From assembly GCA_902362435.1 (NCBI GenBank), contig CABIWW010000004.1, positions 1 to 64,000 of the forward strand: a DNA stretch of 64,000 nt, read 5' to 3'. The notes under the pieces are model-generated. The model was not told where the DNA came from. It was given only the letters and a program-made list of their open reading frames with translations, and did no database searches. The position numbers and the translations under genes are program-made. Source of the stretch: Eubacteriaceae bacterium. GTDB taxonomy: Bacteria; Bacillota; Clostridia; Peptostreptococcales; Anaerovoracaceae. Every line of letters starts with the position of its first letter. Position 1 is the stretch's first letter. Of this stretch, positions 36,717-46,032 are shown piece by piece.

Positions 36717-37721
36717 TTATAAATCTTCCTTTGCTAAGTCTGTTGCTTTATCAAGAATATCCTGCGGAATCTTTATTCCCATGTCGGCCGCAGTCTGGCT
36801 GTTGATGTACATAGCCATCTCATCCATCGTTCTTACAGGCATTTCTGCAGGATCAGCGCCCTTGATGATCTCTACTATCATCTTTGCAGTTTCCTGTCCG
36901 AGATATTCATAATCTACTCCGTATGTTGCGAATCCTCCGTCTTTTACCATGGAGTCAGCACCTACATAGAACGGAACTTTTGCATCGATGAATACCTTGT
37001 TTGCAGTTGCTATCGATGAAGCTACCGTATTGTCTGTCGGCGAGAACACGATGTCGCACTTTTTAGCGAGGTTCTGAGCTGCCGGCTGGATCTCGTTTGC
37101 ACTTGTTATCGCTGATTCAACGAGTTCGAGTGAATTTTCAGCTGCATATTCTCTGAGTGCCTCGATTGCTGCTACCGAGTTGGTTTCGCTAGAGTTGTAA
37201 AGAGCTCCCACTGTCTTGAATCCCGGTGTGATCTCTTCTGCAAGACCCATTATCTTTTCAACTGATATAGCATCCGATGTTCCTGTAACGTTTCCGCCCG
37301 GCTTTTCCATATCTGAAACGACTTCTGCCGCAACCGGATCTGTAACTGCCGAGAACACGATAGGGATCTCATCTGTCTCACTCATAGCAACCTGTGCTGC
37401 AGGCGTCGTGATAGCCACGATGATATCTACCTTGTCTGCAACGAATCCCTGACAGATAGTCTTGAGATTCGACTGCTCATTCTGCGCATTCTGATAATTG
37501 ATCTCGATGTTGTCTCCATCGACATAGCCTTCCTCTTCGAGCTGAGCTATGATCGATTCTCTTATCTGGTCGAGTGATGTATGCTCAACAAGCTGTACGA
37601 TACCTATTTTTATCGTATCCCCATCGCTGCTGCCTGAATTCCCGCAGCCTGTCATAACTACTGACATCATCGATACCATCATCAGCAGTACCATTACGAT
37701 CGCCAAACTTTTCTTTTTCAT
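36717..37721 (-). CDS. ABC substrate-binding lipoprotein (putative tryptophan-binding, TrpX-like)
   Basis: 334 residues from the ATG at 37719-37721 (MKKKSLAIVMVLLMMVSMMS), with AAGGAG upstream. Type II signal peptide with lipobox MTGC near residue 24, so it is a membrane-anchored binding protein. Two Rossmann-like lobes of the ABC_sub_bind family (IKIGIVQLVEHTSLDQIRE; TPAAQVAMSETDEIPIVFSAVTDP; VFSPTDNTVASS). A tryptophan T-box upstream supports tryptophan or a precursor as ligand, as in trpXYZ systems; this is inference from regulation. Confidence 0.9.
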   Translation of the reverse strand: MKKKSLAIVMVLLMMVSMMSVVMTGCGNSGSSDGDTIKIGIVQLVEHTSLDQIRESIIAQLEEEGYVDGDNIEINYQNAQNEQSNLKTICQGFVADKVDIIVAITTPAAQVAMSETDEIPIVFSAVTDPVAAEVVSDMEKPGGNVTGTSDAISVEKIMGLAEEITPGFKTVGALYNSSETNSVAAIEALREYAAENSLELVESAITSANEIQPAAQNLAKKCDIVFSPTDNTVASSIATANKVFIDAKVPFYVGADSMVKDGGFATYGVDYEYLGQETAKMIVEIIKGADPAEMPVRTMDEMAMYINSQTAADMGIKIPQDILDKATDLAKEDL

Positions 37722-37913
37722 TTCCTCTCCTTCGCGCAGCCTCATACTGCGCTCTCCTTTCCTTTACGATTATCTTCCGGCTTTTACGCCGTTACTACAT
37801 GTCACACTTCTGCAAATCTGCGGGTCGCGCATAAAAAGTCTGTTTCGCCGAATTCTGATCAGCAGCAGACTTCTCTGAAGCTTCGTCATTTCTCTATGAG
37901 AAATTTCCTTTGC

Positions 37914-38209
37914 TATAAAAAAACGCCTGTCCTAACTCAAGGACAAGCGTATGCCTGCGGTACCACCTTGTTTAATGCAAAATGCATTCTCTCTGCAGAG
38001 TGCTATCACACTCTTTGCCCGTTACGCCGGCATCGCGTCTCAGCTACTAAGCGCATCTGCAGTATTTACAGCTGCGTTACAAAGCACTTTTCACCTTGCC
38101 CTCGGAGGCCCATTTACTGAAACTGCATCTGCCCGGATCCCACCGCCCCGGACTCTCTGAGAAACCGTTTTTCAGTTTTACTTCCTCGTCTTCAGTTTAG
38201 TATTAATAT
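37914..38209 (-). promoter_or_regulatory. T-box riboswitch, tryptophan-type specifier
   Basis: The leader of the ABC operon. Near its 3' end the minus strand has the T-box motif AAGGTGGTACCGC, followed by a terminator (stem ACGCTTGTCC / GGACAGGCGT at 37923-37950 plus T7). At the 5' end is Stem I with the conserved AGAGAG bulge and a CGGTGGGA loop. In the specifier-loop strand (TAAATGGGCC) TGG at 38110-38112 is followed by a purine, matching a Trp specifier. Uncharged tRNA-Trp would favour the antiterminator and raise transporter expression. Specifier assignment is by eye. Confidence 0.85.
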
Positions 38210-38215
38210 GTTGAT

Positions 38216-38244
38216 ATACTACCACTTGTTTTTTTATGTGTCAA
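38216..38244 (-). promoter_or_regulatory. Promoter of the T-box ABC operon
   Basis: Minus-strand TTGACA (38239-38244), 17-base spacer, TAGTAT (38216-38221), just upstream of Stem I of the T-box. The T-box and this promoter account for most of the 587 bases without a gene (37722-38308); the remaining 3' leader has no further signal. Confidence 0.7.
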
Positions 38245-38308
38245 GATAAAATTTAACGGCACTGCGGCAGCAGAGCTGCAGCGCCTGCACTATCTGCCAT
38301 CCATATTT

Positions 38309-40279
38309 CTAGGCTTCGTCCTTCGCCGCAGCTTTCCTGTGTCTGCGCCTTCTGACAAAAATGACTATGATCACGGTCAGGATCACCAGAGCCGATGCCA
38401 CGCACGAAACCAGCGCAAAAACGTTGTTCGGCTGTTTTAACAGATCCGAAATGTCACGGCTGTCGATCTTAGTCTTGCGATCGTGAGTCGTGCTGTAATA
38501 ATCAGGCACTATGTCTCCTTCGAATGAATCGATATACGATGCGAGTGCATACCATGCCTTCAGTTCGCCGTCTCCGTCGTTTATTATATGCTCCTCAAAA
38601 TCGTCTATCAGTTCACCGTTCTCATCCTTCGGATCGATCTTCAGCAGCCCGAAAGACTTGCTCTTTACCGTTCCAAGCATCTGACACGAGTACAGATCTC
38701 CTACAACGCTGTATAGCCTGTCGTCCTGTATCTCTTCAGTCTTTTCTCCATCATTGAAGCTTACGTCGACCGCTCTGTTCAGTATAAGTCTGTGAGGGTT
38801 CCAGGAATATTCCAGTCCCGCACAGTAAAGTCTTGCGACGCCCATGAAATCCGAAATACTTGCATCCACTTCTGCCACAGCTTTGAGCTCCCTGCCCGTC
38901 AGATACACCTTGACCAGCGGATATCCGGCACTGCCGTCCTTTCCATAACCGAGCGAGCTCACGTTGAATGCATCTGTCACCGTGATATCACCCTTAAGGA
39001 AGCTGCCGCGCACCACTCCGTGAGGCACCACGGTCACGTCAGGTGTTTCCCCGGTCGCTTCATTTACCGCATACTTGTATGAGTCAGCGATCAGATCCCC
39101 GAGAGGCTCTTCACCCTGCTTAAGTCCGAACTGCTCTATCGATGGGAAGTCGATATCGTTGTATGCGAGCACCTGATCTGCGCTGTATCCGTATCCGCTG
39201 AAATACTTTTCATCTACCAGCGAACGGTAATAGCCGAGCTGCTCATCTACGGAGCTGTCTCCTGCGATACTCTCGTCCAGCGGTATCAGCTCGTATGACG
39301 CAAGCTCGTACCTGCCGTCATCGCCGCGCTTGAGAGTGATATGTCCTGCATTGCGGTTATAGCTGCCGCATGAAACTATGTATGAATTTCCCACCTTAAC
39401 AGCCTCTCCAAGCACGGTATGAGTGTGACCGCTGATTATCAGATCGATGTCCGGAACCTCTTCCGCCAGCAGATAGTCCTCCGTCTTTTCCAGCGTGTCT
39501 TTCTCATTTTCCACTGTGCCGCTGTGCGACAGACATATTATGATATCAGCATCCTCGTCAGCTTTTATCTTTTCGACGACCTCTGCCGCCGTCTCTCTCG
39601 GATCCTTGAAGAGCAGTCCGCTCTCAGGCGCATAATCCACTGCAGATTCGCCTATTATCCCGAACACTGCCGCTTTTATCCCGTTATGCTCGATAATCAT
39701 ATAATCCTTCACACCGTAGCTGTCGAACGAATCTTTGAGCAGCTGCGCGTCGTCCCTGAGCTCCTCGTCGGCCAGCGTCGCCTCCCAGTCTATGTTCGCG
39801 ATCAGCATAGCCGGTGTGCTGTCATCTGCCGCTGCGGCATTCATCATCGATGCCAGCCCTGCCGCTCTGTAGTCGAACTCGTGATTTCCGAGCGTAGTCG
39901 CCTCGAATCCGAGAAAACCCATCATTTTCATCTCCGAAGCTTCTTCGGAGAATATCGTCTGGTACGGCGTACCCATCGAAAAATCGCCTGCATCGAGCAG
40001 GAATGTATCCGGATACTGCGCCTTTACACTGTCTATCGCTGTCTTCAGCTTTGCAAAGCCGCCGATCTCGACTACCTGGCCTTTTTTCTGCACCCTGTCC
40101 TTATCCATATGCGAATGCATATCATGTGTAAAAACGACCGATACGGTATCCGTACCGGTCACTTTATCATCTGTTTTTCCATATGCTTCACTGCCCTGAA
40201 AACCAGCTGTAAAAACTGTGACAGCCGCCAAAATAACGGCTGTCATGAATGTAAATATCGCTCTCGATCTTTTTTTCAT
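38309..40279 (-). CDS. Surface-anchored 5'-nucleotidase/2',3'-cyclic phosphodiesterase
   Basis: Extracellular metallophosphoesterase for nucleotide scavenging, 656 residues. N-terminal signal peptide (about 1-33), then the calcineurin-like domain with DMHSHMD, DAGDF, GNHEFDY, and SGHTHTVLGE metal-binding motifs, then the 5-nucleotidase C-terminal domain with a substrate pocket segment (VVPHGVVRGSF). A helix at about 620-642 followed by RRRRHRK anchors it in the membrane. The ATG directly follows the sppA stop codon (TAAATG). Confidence 0.93.
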   Translation of the reverse strand: MKKRSRAIFTFMTAVILAAVTVFTAGFQGSEAYGKTDDKVTGTDTVSVVFTHDMHSHMDKDRVQKKGQVVEIGGFAKLKTAIDSVKAQYPDTFLLDAGDFSMGTPYQTIFSEEASEMKMMGFLGFEATTLGNHEFDYRAAGLASMMNAAAADDSTPAMLIANIDWEATLADEELRDDAQLLKDSFDSYGVKDYMIIEHNGIKAAVFGIIGESAVDYAPESGLLFKDPRETAAEVVEKIKADEDADIIICLSHSGTVENEKDTLEKTEDYLLAEEVPDIDLIISGHTHTVLGEAVKVGNSYIVSCGSYNRNAGHITLKRGDDGRYELASYELIPLDESIAGDSSVDEQLGYYRSLVDEKYFSGYGYSADQVLAYNDIDFPSIEQFGLKQGEEPLGDLIADSYKYAVNEATGETPDVTVVPHGVVRGSFLKGDITVTDAFNVSSLGYGKDGSAGYPLVKVYLTGRELKAVAEVDASISDFMGVARLYCAGLEYSWNPHRLILNRAVDVSFNDGEKTEEIQDDRLYSVVGDLYSCQMLGTVKSKSFGLLKIDPKDENGELIDDFEEHIINDGDGELKAWYALASYIDSFEGDIVPDYYSTTHDRKTKIDSRDISDLLKQPNNVFALVSCVASALVILTVIIVIFVRRRRHRKAAAKDEA

Positions 40280-41368
40280 TTATCTGATCTCCCTGCACAT
40301 ATACTGCAGTCTGACTTCACTGTTATTTTCCATGATCTTCTCCAGCGCGCTTATGTCACTGCCTGAAGAAAACGCCTCGGCAAACCTGTCGAAGCTCTGC
40401 ACCAGTCCGTCCAGCAGACTTGCCTGCGGCTGATATCTGAACTCATAGATATCGCAGTGCTCAAGCCCGAATTCCTCTATCATATCGTTCACGGCATCGT
40501 CGTATGTATCCACCACGCCGTCGATCAGCTTTACGGATTCCGCCTGTTTCGCAGTGTATATCCTGCCGTCAGCGATACTTTTGACATAGTCTGTGTCAAG
40601 CCCTCTGCCGTCGGCCACTATCGAGACAAACTGCTCGTACGATTCATCTATCATACTCTGGAATATCTGTTTCTGCTCATCGGTAAGCGGCGATGTCATG
40701 CTTCCCATCGCCTTGTTTTCTCCGGAAGTTATCGTCTCCGCCTTTATACCGTACTTCTCCAGCAGACCTGACACATCGTAAAGCGTGCCCATCGTCACTC
40801 CGATCGATCCCGTCCTGCAGTTTCTGTTTGCAGTGATCCTGTCGGCAGACGCCGATATGTAATACCCGCCGGAAGTCGCCTGTGATGCAAAATACGCATA
40901 TACGGGGCGCCCGGTGGTCTCCTGATATTCCTTTATTTTCAGATACAGTTCATCGCTTTCATATACTCCTCCGCCCGGAGTATCCACATAAAGCATCAGC
41001 GCCTCATTGTCACTGTTGTCCATCATGCCCTGCACCGCGTCGAGCGCAAACTGATGGTTGTACGTATCGTCGCTCTCACTTATCGTTCCTTCGACATAGA
41101 GTACTCCGACATGAGATCCTCTCACTGATGCTGCGCCGCTGACATCTCCGGCACTGCCTATCATGGATGACATCGACGCCATAAATGCGATGATGCCTCC
41201 CAGAAGCAGCAGCCCGCCGATGATGCAGGCTATTATTATCAGCGCCTTGTTCCTGCTTTTTTTCGTATTTCCATGCCATGCATCCTGTGCTGCATGATAC
41301 TCAGGATGCGGCTGTCCGGCGCCTCCGCCGTACGGAGGCATGCCGCTGTTAAAACTGTTGTTGTTCAT
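40280..41368 (-). CDS. sppA: Signal peptide peptidase SppA (S49 family)
   Basis: Membrane protease that degrades cleaved signal peptides. 362 residues; a proline/glycine-rich cytoplasmic segment, one transmembrane helix (about 42-68), then the S49 domain. Catalytic dyad candidates are Ser166 in ATSGGYY and Lys219 in SGENKAMGS; TPGGGVYESDE is also conserved. Single-domain length, as in Gram-positive SppA. It is 30 bases downstream of thrS and adjacent to the nucleotidase. Confidence 0.93.
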   Translation of the reverse strand: MNNNSFNSGMPPYGGGAGQPHPEYHAAQDAWHGNTKKSRNKALIIIACIIGGLLLLGGIIAFMASMSSMIGSAGDVSGAASVRGSHVGVLYVEGTISESDDTYNHQFALDAVQGMMDNSDNEALMLYVDTPGGGVYESDELYLKIKEYQETTGRPVYAYFASQATSGGYYISASADRITANRNCRTGSIGVTMGTLYDVSGLLEKYGIKAETITSGENKAMGSMTSPLTDEQKQIFQSMIDESYEQFVSIVADGRGLDTDYVKSIADGRIYTAKQAESVKLIDGVVDTYDDAVNDMIEEFGLEHCDIYEFRYQPQASLLDGLVQSFDRFAEAFSSGSDISALEKIMENNSEVRLQYMCREIR

Positions 41369-41398
41369 ATCGATGATCTCTTATCCTGTAAATCACGC

Positions 41399-43144
41399 CT
41401 ATATGCTCTTGTCCGCGATCTCCCTGAGCAGCTTTGCCTGCAGTTCGTCAGGAGTCATCTCGCCGAGCTCGCCGGCCTTGCTGGATCTTACAGTCAGGTT
41501 TCCGGCTTCGACTTCTCTCTCGCCGATGATGCACATGTACGGAGTTCTCTCGTTTCTGGCTTCTCTGATCTTATATCCGATCTTTTCGTTTCTTATATCT
41601 GCCTCAACACGGAGACCTGCGTCCTCGAACTTCTTAGCCACTTCGAGAGCATAGTCTGTGAACTTCTCTGTCACTGTGAGCAGCTTCACCTGTACCGGTG
41701 CGAGCCAGAGCGGGAATTTACCGGCGAAGTGCTCAATGAGGATACCGATGAATCTCTCTATCGATCCGAATATTACTCTGTGTATCATTACAGGTCTGTG
41801 CTTTTCACCGTCAGGGCCTACATATGTGATATCGAATCTCTGCGGCATCTGCATGTCGAGCTGGATAGTACCGCACTGCCATGTCCTGCCGAGCGAGTCT
41901 TCCAGGTGGAAGTCGAGCTTAGGACCGTAGAATGCGCCGTCTCCTTCATTGATGACGAACGGCACTCCTATGCTTTCCATAGCCTCTCTGAGTGCTGTCT
42001 CTGCAGTTTCCCATTCCTCGTCGGTTCCCATCGAGTCTTCAGGTCTTGTGGAAAGCTCGATATGGTATGTGAATCCGAACATATTGTAAACGTCATCGAT
42101 GAATTTCACCACGCCGATGACTTCGTCTCTGATCTGTTCAGGCAGCATGAAGATATGCGCATCGTCCTGAGTGAATGTCCTTACTCTCATCAGTCCGTGC
42201 AGCGCGCCTGAAAGCTCATGTCTGTGCACCTGTCCGAGTTCTCCCATCCTGATAGGGAAGTCTCTGTATGACCACATCTTTCTCTTGTACACGAGCAGTG
42301 AGCCCGGACAGTTCATCGGTTTTATCGCATAGTCTTCACCGTCTATCTTCGTGAAGTACATGTTGTCCTTGTAGTGATCCCAGTGTCCTGAAGTCCTCCA
42401 GAGCTGCTCGCTCATGATGAGAGGAGTCTTGATCTCCTCGTATCCTCTCTTTCTGTGCTCGCTCTTCCAGAAGCTTTCGAGCTCGTTTCTTATGATCATA
42501 CCCTTAGGCATAAAGAACGGGAATCCCGGTGCTTCTTCGTAAAGCGCGAACAGATCCATTTCCTTTCCGATCTTTCTGTGGTCTCTCTTCTTTGCCTCCT
42601 CGAGCTTGGCGATATAGTCATCGAGCTCCTGCTGGCTAGGGAAGCATGTTCCGTATATCCTCTGCAGCATAGGTCTGTTCGAGTCACCTCTCCAGTATGC
42701 ACCTGCCACGCTCTGCAGCTTTACAGCCTTTATCTGTCCTGTCTTTTCCATGTGAGGTCCGGCACAGAGATCGACGAAATCTCCCTGCTGATAAAATGAG
42801 ATGGTCTCGTCCTCAGGCAGATCTTCGATCAGCTCTACCTTGTAGTCCTCGCCCTTGTCAGCCATGAACTTTATCGCTTCTTCTCTAGGCAGTTCGAATC
42901 TTTCCAGCGGATAATTCGCCTGTATGATCTTCTTCATTTCCTTCTGGATCTTGAGAAGATCCTGGTCATTGAGCTTGTGCTCCATATCGAAATCGTAGTA
43001 GAATCCGTTCTCTATCGCAGGTCCGATCGCCAGCTTCGCATCCGGCCACAGCTTCTTGACAGCCTGTGCCAGGATATGTGAAGTCGTATGTCTGTAACGC
43101 AGTCTTACCTGTTCGTCTTCAAAATTTATTTTTTCCTTTGCCAT
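41399..43144 (-). CDS. thrS: Threonyl-tRNA synthetase lacking the TGS domain
   Basis: Charges tRNA-Thr. 581 residues, beginning directly with the editing region (RHTTSHILAQAVKKLW at about 17-32); the N-terminal TGS domain of about 60 residues found in most bacterial ThrS is missing. The catalytic core is complete: MNCPGS and RVRTFTQDDAH, with zinc ligands (Cys in NCPGS, His in QDDAH, His in PVMIHR). The anticodon-binding domain follows (VTEKFTDYALEVAKKFEDAG). No T-box precedes it; it is transcribed from upstream. Confidence 0.95.
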   Translation of the reverse strand: MAKEKINFEDEQVRLRYRHTTSHILAQAVKKLWPDAKLAIGPAIENGFYYDFDMEHKLNDQDLLKIQKEMKKIIQANYPLERFELPREEAIKFMADKGEDYKVELIEDLPEDETISFYQQGDFVDLCAGPHMEKTGQIKAVKLQSVAGAYWRGDSNRPMLQRIYGTCFPSQQELDDYIAKLEEAKKRDHRKIGKEMDLFALYEEAPGFPFFMPKGMIIRNELESFWKSEHRKRGYEEIKTPLIMSEQLWRTSGHWDHYKDNMYFTKIDGEDYAIKPMNCPGSLLVYKRKMWSYRDFPIRMGELGQVHRHELSGALHGLMRVRTFTQDDAHIFMLPEQIRDEVIGVVKFIDDVYNMFGFTYHIELSTRPEDSMGTDEEWETAETALREAMESIGVPFVINEGDGAFYGPKLDFHLEDSLGRTWQCGTIQLDMQMPQRFDITYVGPDGEKHRPVMIHRVIFGSIERFIGILIEHFAGKFPLWLAPVQVKLLTVTEKFTDYALEVAKKFEDAGLRVEADIRNEKIGYKIREARNERTPYMCIIGEREVEAGNLTVRSSKAGELGEMTPDELQAKLLREIADKSI

Positions 43145-43159
43145 TTCTTCTTCTCCTCT

Positions 43160-44245
43160 TTATCTCTCGTATTTATCAAGTGCAAGCTTTATCAGCCTGT
43201 CAATAAGTTCATCGTACGGTATGCCTGACGCCTCCCAGAGCTTCGGGTACATGCTTATGCTCGTGAATCCCGGGAGCGTGTTTATCTCATTGAAAACGAC
43301 TCTGCCGCCGTCCTCGAGGAAAAAGTCCACTCTCGACATCCCCGAGCAGCCCATCGTCTCGTAGACGCTTATCGCCTTGTCCTTTATCTCCTGTTCTTTT
43401 TCGGGCTCAAGATCCCTTACGATCGCCGTCTGCGACTTGCTGTTTTCATATTTCGCATTGTAATCGTAAAACTCATTTGCAGCAAAGATCTCACCTATGC
43501 ACGATGCCTGCGGCTCTTCGTTTCCGAGCACTGCCACTTCGATTTCTCTGCCTGTTATCGCTTCTTCCACGAGCACCTTGCAGTCCTCTGCGAATGCCAG
43601 ATCAAGAGCCTTTTCGAGATCCTCCGCACGCTTCACCTTGCTTATGCCTACCGACGATCCCGCATTTGCAGGCTTTACGAAAAGCGGATATGTATCTGCA
43701 AAGAAACTGTTCACCGCTTCAAGCTGAGCATTTCTGTCTCTGTCGTACGCTGTCTGATGCACTACATAGCATCTCGCCTGATCCACGTATCCGCGATGCT
43801 CTATCATCGCTTTCGTTATCGCTTTGTCCATCGACGCAGATGACGCTGCTGTATCAGAGCCTATGAAAGGTATACCGGCCAGCTGGAGCAGTCCCTGCAT
43901 CGTACCGTCCTCACCGTTCTTGCCGTGAAGCACCGGGAACACCACATCTGTTCTGATGACTTCAAACGTGCCGTCTGCATTCTCCGCCATGATCCCGCCT
44001 GTGCCGCGGTCCGGCACGATGAATGCTCTCCTGTTGTTCTCATCCTGTTCCCATGAACCATCGCTGATATCAGAAGCAGGTGAATCTGTCAGAAACCAGT
44101 TCCCCTCCTTCGTGATGCCTATGGTCCTGATGTCATATTTCTCTCTGTCTATATGTTCGAGCACGGAAGCTGCCGATACACATGAAACCTCATGCTCAGA
44201 CGATATCCCGCCGAACAGTATCACTATAGATTTTATAGTTTCCAT
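43160..44245 (-). CDS. ddl: D-alanine-D-alanine ligase
   Basis: Makes the D-Ala-D-Ala dipeptide for peptidoglycan. 361 residues from the ATG at 44243-44245 (METIKSIVILFGGISSEHEVS) with an AAAGGCAG site; a 13-codon upstream extension lacks support. ATP-grasp fold with KPANAGSSVGISKVKR, EEAITGREIEVAVLG and the metal-binding end EINTLPGFTSISMYPKLWEASG. These features are typical of Ddl, not VanA-type D-Ala-D-Lac ligases. Between the LCP gene and thrS. Confidence 0.95.
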   Translation of the reverse strand: METIKSIVILFGGISSEHEVSCVSAASVLEHIDREKYDIRTIGITKEGNWFLTDSPASDISDGSWEQDENNRRAFIVPDRGTGGIMAENADGTFEVIRTDVVFPVLHGKNGEDGTMQGLLQLAGIPFIGSDTAASSASMDKAITKAMIEHRGYVDQARCYVVHQTAYDRDRNAQLEAVNSFFADTYPLFVKPANAGSSVGISKVKRAEDLEKALDLAFAEDCKVLVEEAITGREIEVAVLGNEEPQASCIGEIFAANEFYDYNAKYENSKSQTAIVRDLEPEKEQEIKDKAISVYETMGCSGMSRVDFFLEDGGRVVFNEINTLPGFTSISMYPKLWEASGIPYDELIDRLIKLALDKYER

Positions 44246-44264
44246 AAAACTGCCTTTCTGCTCT

Positions 44265-45923
44265 CTAGTAGTAATAATAACCATAATAACCTGTCACTGC
44301 CGATATCCACTCGCTTATATCCAGCACGTCCTGCGTAGGCTCGTATCCATCCTGCGCGAAGAAGTCCTCATGAAGCTGCGTCACATTGCTGTCCAGTGTG
44401 ACCGGTATGTTATAGTACACATCTGAATCCCAGTCATCGTGATCATACGGCCAGCCCACACTGTCCGTCATTTCGTATGACGTCAGCTTGAGCACCATTC
44501 CCATCATGTCCGCAGATGACATATTCGTCTTTATCTCAGGGAGTATCTCTTTTGAGATCTTTTTGAGAGAGCTTATCTTCATCGTCTTCGCCTTCTCGAA
44601 AGTAGCCTTGACGACGATCTTCATTCTCTCGTTTCTCCTGAAATCTCCTGTAGCGGCATCTTTTCTTATTCTGGCATATGTCACCGCCTGGTTTCCGTTG
44701 AGAGTCTGCATTCCCGGCGATGATATCTTTTCATTAGAGCCGCCTATCGTATTATAAGTATCCTCTATATACTTATTCATTTCGTCTATTTCTGATTCCT
44801 GTATCTCGATATCCAGTCCGCCGAGCGCGTCTACCGTGTCAGCAACTGACTTCCAGTTAACTACGACCACTTCCTTGATATTGAGATCGAGATTTTTATT
44901 AAGCACGTACAGCACCTGGCTCGGACCGCCGTAAGCATATGCATGCGTGATCTTGTCCAGTCCGATGTCGTCACCCATGTCGAGCATCGTGTCTCTGTAG
45001 ACCGAGAACAGTTTGATCTCATTTGTCTCCTTGTTGATGCTGGCTATCACGATAGCATCGCTCCTGACATCCTCATCGCTTGACATATCTCTGGCATCAA
45101 CGCCGAGTATCGCTATATTCCTGTAATTACTGAGCTCTGCATCAACCTGCGGATCGATGCCTATAGCATCCGGATCCAGTTCCACTCTGCCCACATTGTC
45201 GAGAGTGCTTTTTACCGCCGTAAGACCGGCAGCGATGACGCCGCCTATGCCGAGAACGAGGATAAGCACGACTATCAGTGCGATCTTGAGCCCGCGCCTT
45301 TTCTTTTTGCCGCCTCCGCCGTTTTTTCCGCCTTTTCTGCCGTTCGGCGCATTCGCAGCATCATTTTCTTCTCCGGGCCTGTCTCTGTCATCCCTGTTCG
45401 TTCTGCCCGGTCTTGCTATCGTCCCGCCGCTGTTTACACGTTCGCGTTCTGAAAGATACCGCTCCTGCAGTTCCTTTCTGCCCCTTTCCGACTCGGTTCT
45501 GCTTCTCTTCCTCATCTCGGAGCTTCCATACGGTGTATCATCTATAGAGCTCCCGCTCCTGTAAGGCTGTTCATTCATATACTCGTGCTTAGCCTGGCGC
45601 CTGATCGCCTCGTACTGTCTGCGCTGGTCCATCTCCGACTGTCCGGTATCCGCCTGCCTGTGCCTGCCGCTGCGCTCATAGTAATAAGTCCCGTCGACGT
45701 ATTGCCCGCCGGAACTTCGCTTTTTCCTGCTGTTGCCCGCATAATATTCACCGTAAAGGCTGTCGTCTTTTATATGTCTGCTCCGATCACTGCTTCTGCT
45801 GCTGCGGTTCTCTCTGAGACGCAGGTACTCCTGATATGCCTGATCTTTTGAGCTTGTATTATCGTCCCTGTATTGTCCGTTTCCCGATGTGTTTCCGTAA
45901 CTGTTCCATCTGTCATCGTTCAT
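44265..45923 (-). CDS. LytR-CpsA-Psr (LCP) family wall-polymer ligase
   Basis: Transfers anionic or capsular polymers from undecaprenyl carriers to peptidoglycan. 552 residues: an unusually long, Arg/Ser/Gly-rich cytoplasmic N-terminus (about 1-208), one transmembrane helix at about 211-236, then the extracellular LCP domain (NIAILGVDARDM, SDAIVIASINKETNEIKLFSVYRDT, NGNQAVTYARIRKDA). ATG with AAGGAG and an excellent promoter. Heads the operon with ddl, thrS, sppA and nucleotidase. Confidence 0.93.
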   Translation of the reverse strand: MNDDRWNSYGNTSGNGQYRDDNTSSKDQAYQEYLRLRENRSSRSSDRSRHIKDDSLYGEYYAGNSRKKRSSGGQYVDGTYYYERSGRHRQADTGQSEMDQRRQYEAIRRQAKHEYMNEQPYRSGSSIDDTPYGSSEMRKRSRTESERGRKELQERYLSERERVNSGGTIARPGRTNRDDRDRPGEENDAANAPNGRKGGKNGGGGKKKRRGLKIALIVVLILVLGIGGVIAAGLTAVKSTLDNVGRVELDPDAIGIDPQVDAELSNYRNIAILGVDARDMSSDEDVRSDAIVIASINKETNEIKLFSVYRDTMLDMGDDIGLDKITHAYAYGGPSQVLYVLNKNLDLNIKEVVVVNWKSVADTVDALGGLDIEIQESEIDEMNKYIEDTYNTIGGSNEKISSPGMQTLNGNQAVTYARIRKDAATGDFRRNERMKIVVKATFEKAKTMKISSLKKISKEILPEIKTNMSSADMMGMVLKLTSYEMTDSVGWPYDHDDWDSDVYYNIPVTLDSNVTQLHEDFFAQDGYEPTQDVLDISEWISAVTGYYGYYYY

Positions 45924-45950
45924 TCATTTACTCCTTTCACATCACAGACC

Positions 45951-45979
45951 ATTATACCAACAGAGGCTGTTTAAATCAA
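45951..45979 (-). promoter_or_regulatory. Promoter of the LCP-ddl-thrS operon
   Basis: Minus-strand TTGATT (45974-45979), 17-base spacer, TATAAT (45951-45956), 28 bases before the LCP ATG. The -35, spacer length and -10 match the flippase promoter. Confidence 0.75.
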
Positions 45980-45998
45980 TAATCGCAATGCTTTTGCC

Positions 45999-46032
45999 GA
46001 TGAAAGTTGTGTGAAATATAACGTCTTTCATC
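45999..46032 (-). terminator. Hairpin at the end of the GtrA-phosphoglucomutase gene
   Basis: GATGAAAG / CTTTCATC with an 18-base loop, overlapping the stop codon region. No T-run follows, so it is a weak terminator or a stability hairpin. Confidence 0.35.

Noticed and set aside
38245..38308. Terminator after the nucleotidase gene
   Set aside because: GC-rich inverted segments (GCAGCAGAGCTGC) could fold, followed by TTAAATTTTATC, but the pairing is imperfect and alternatives exist, so it is left out of the features.
39419..40366. Plus-strand open frame of 315 codons over the nucleotidase gene
   Set aside because: Antisense to a recognised conserved domain and without start signals.
41273..42211. 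Plus-strand open frame of 312 codons over thrS and sppA
   Set aside because: Antisense to the conserved synthetase; no RBS or family resemblance.
43145..43160. Possible T-box before thrS (and before valS)
   Set aside because: Gaps of 15 and 36 bases are too short and carry no T-box motif; only the leader at 37914-38209 shows it.
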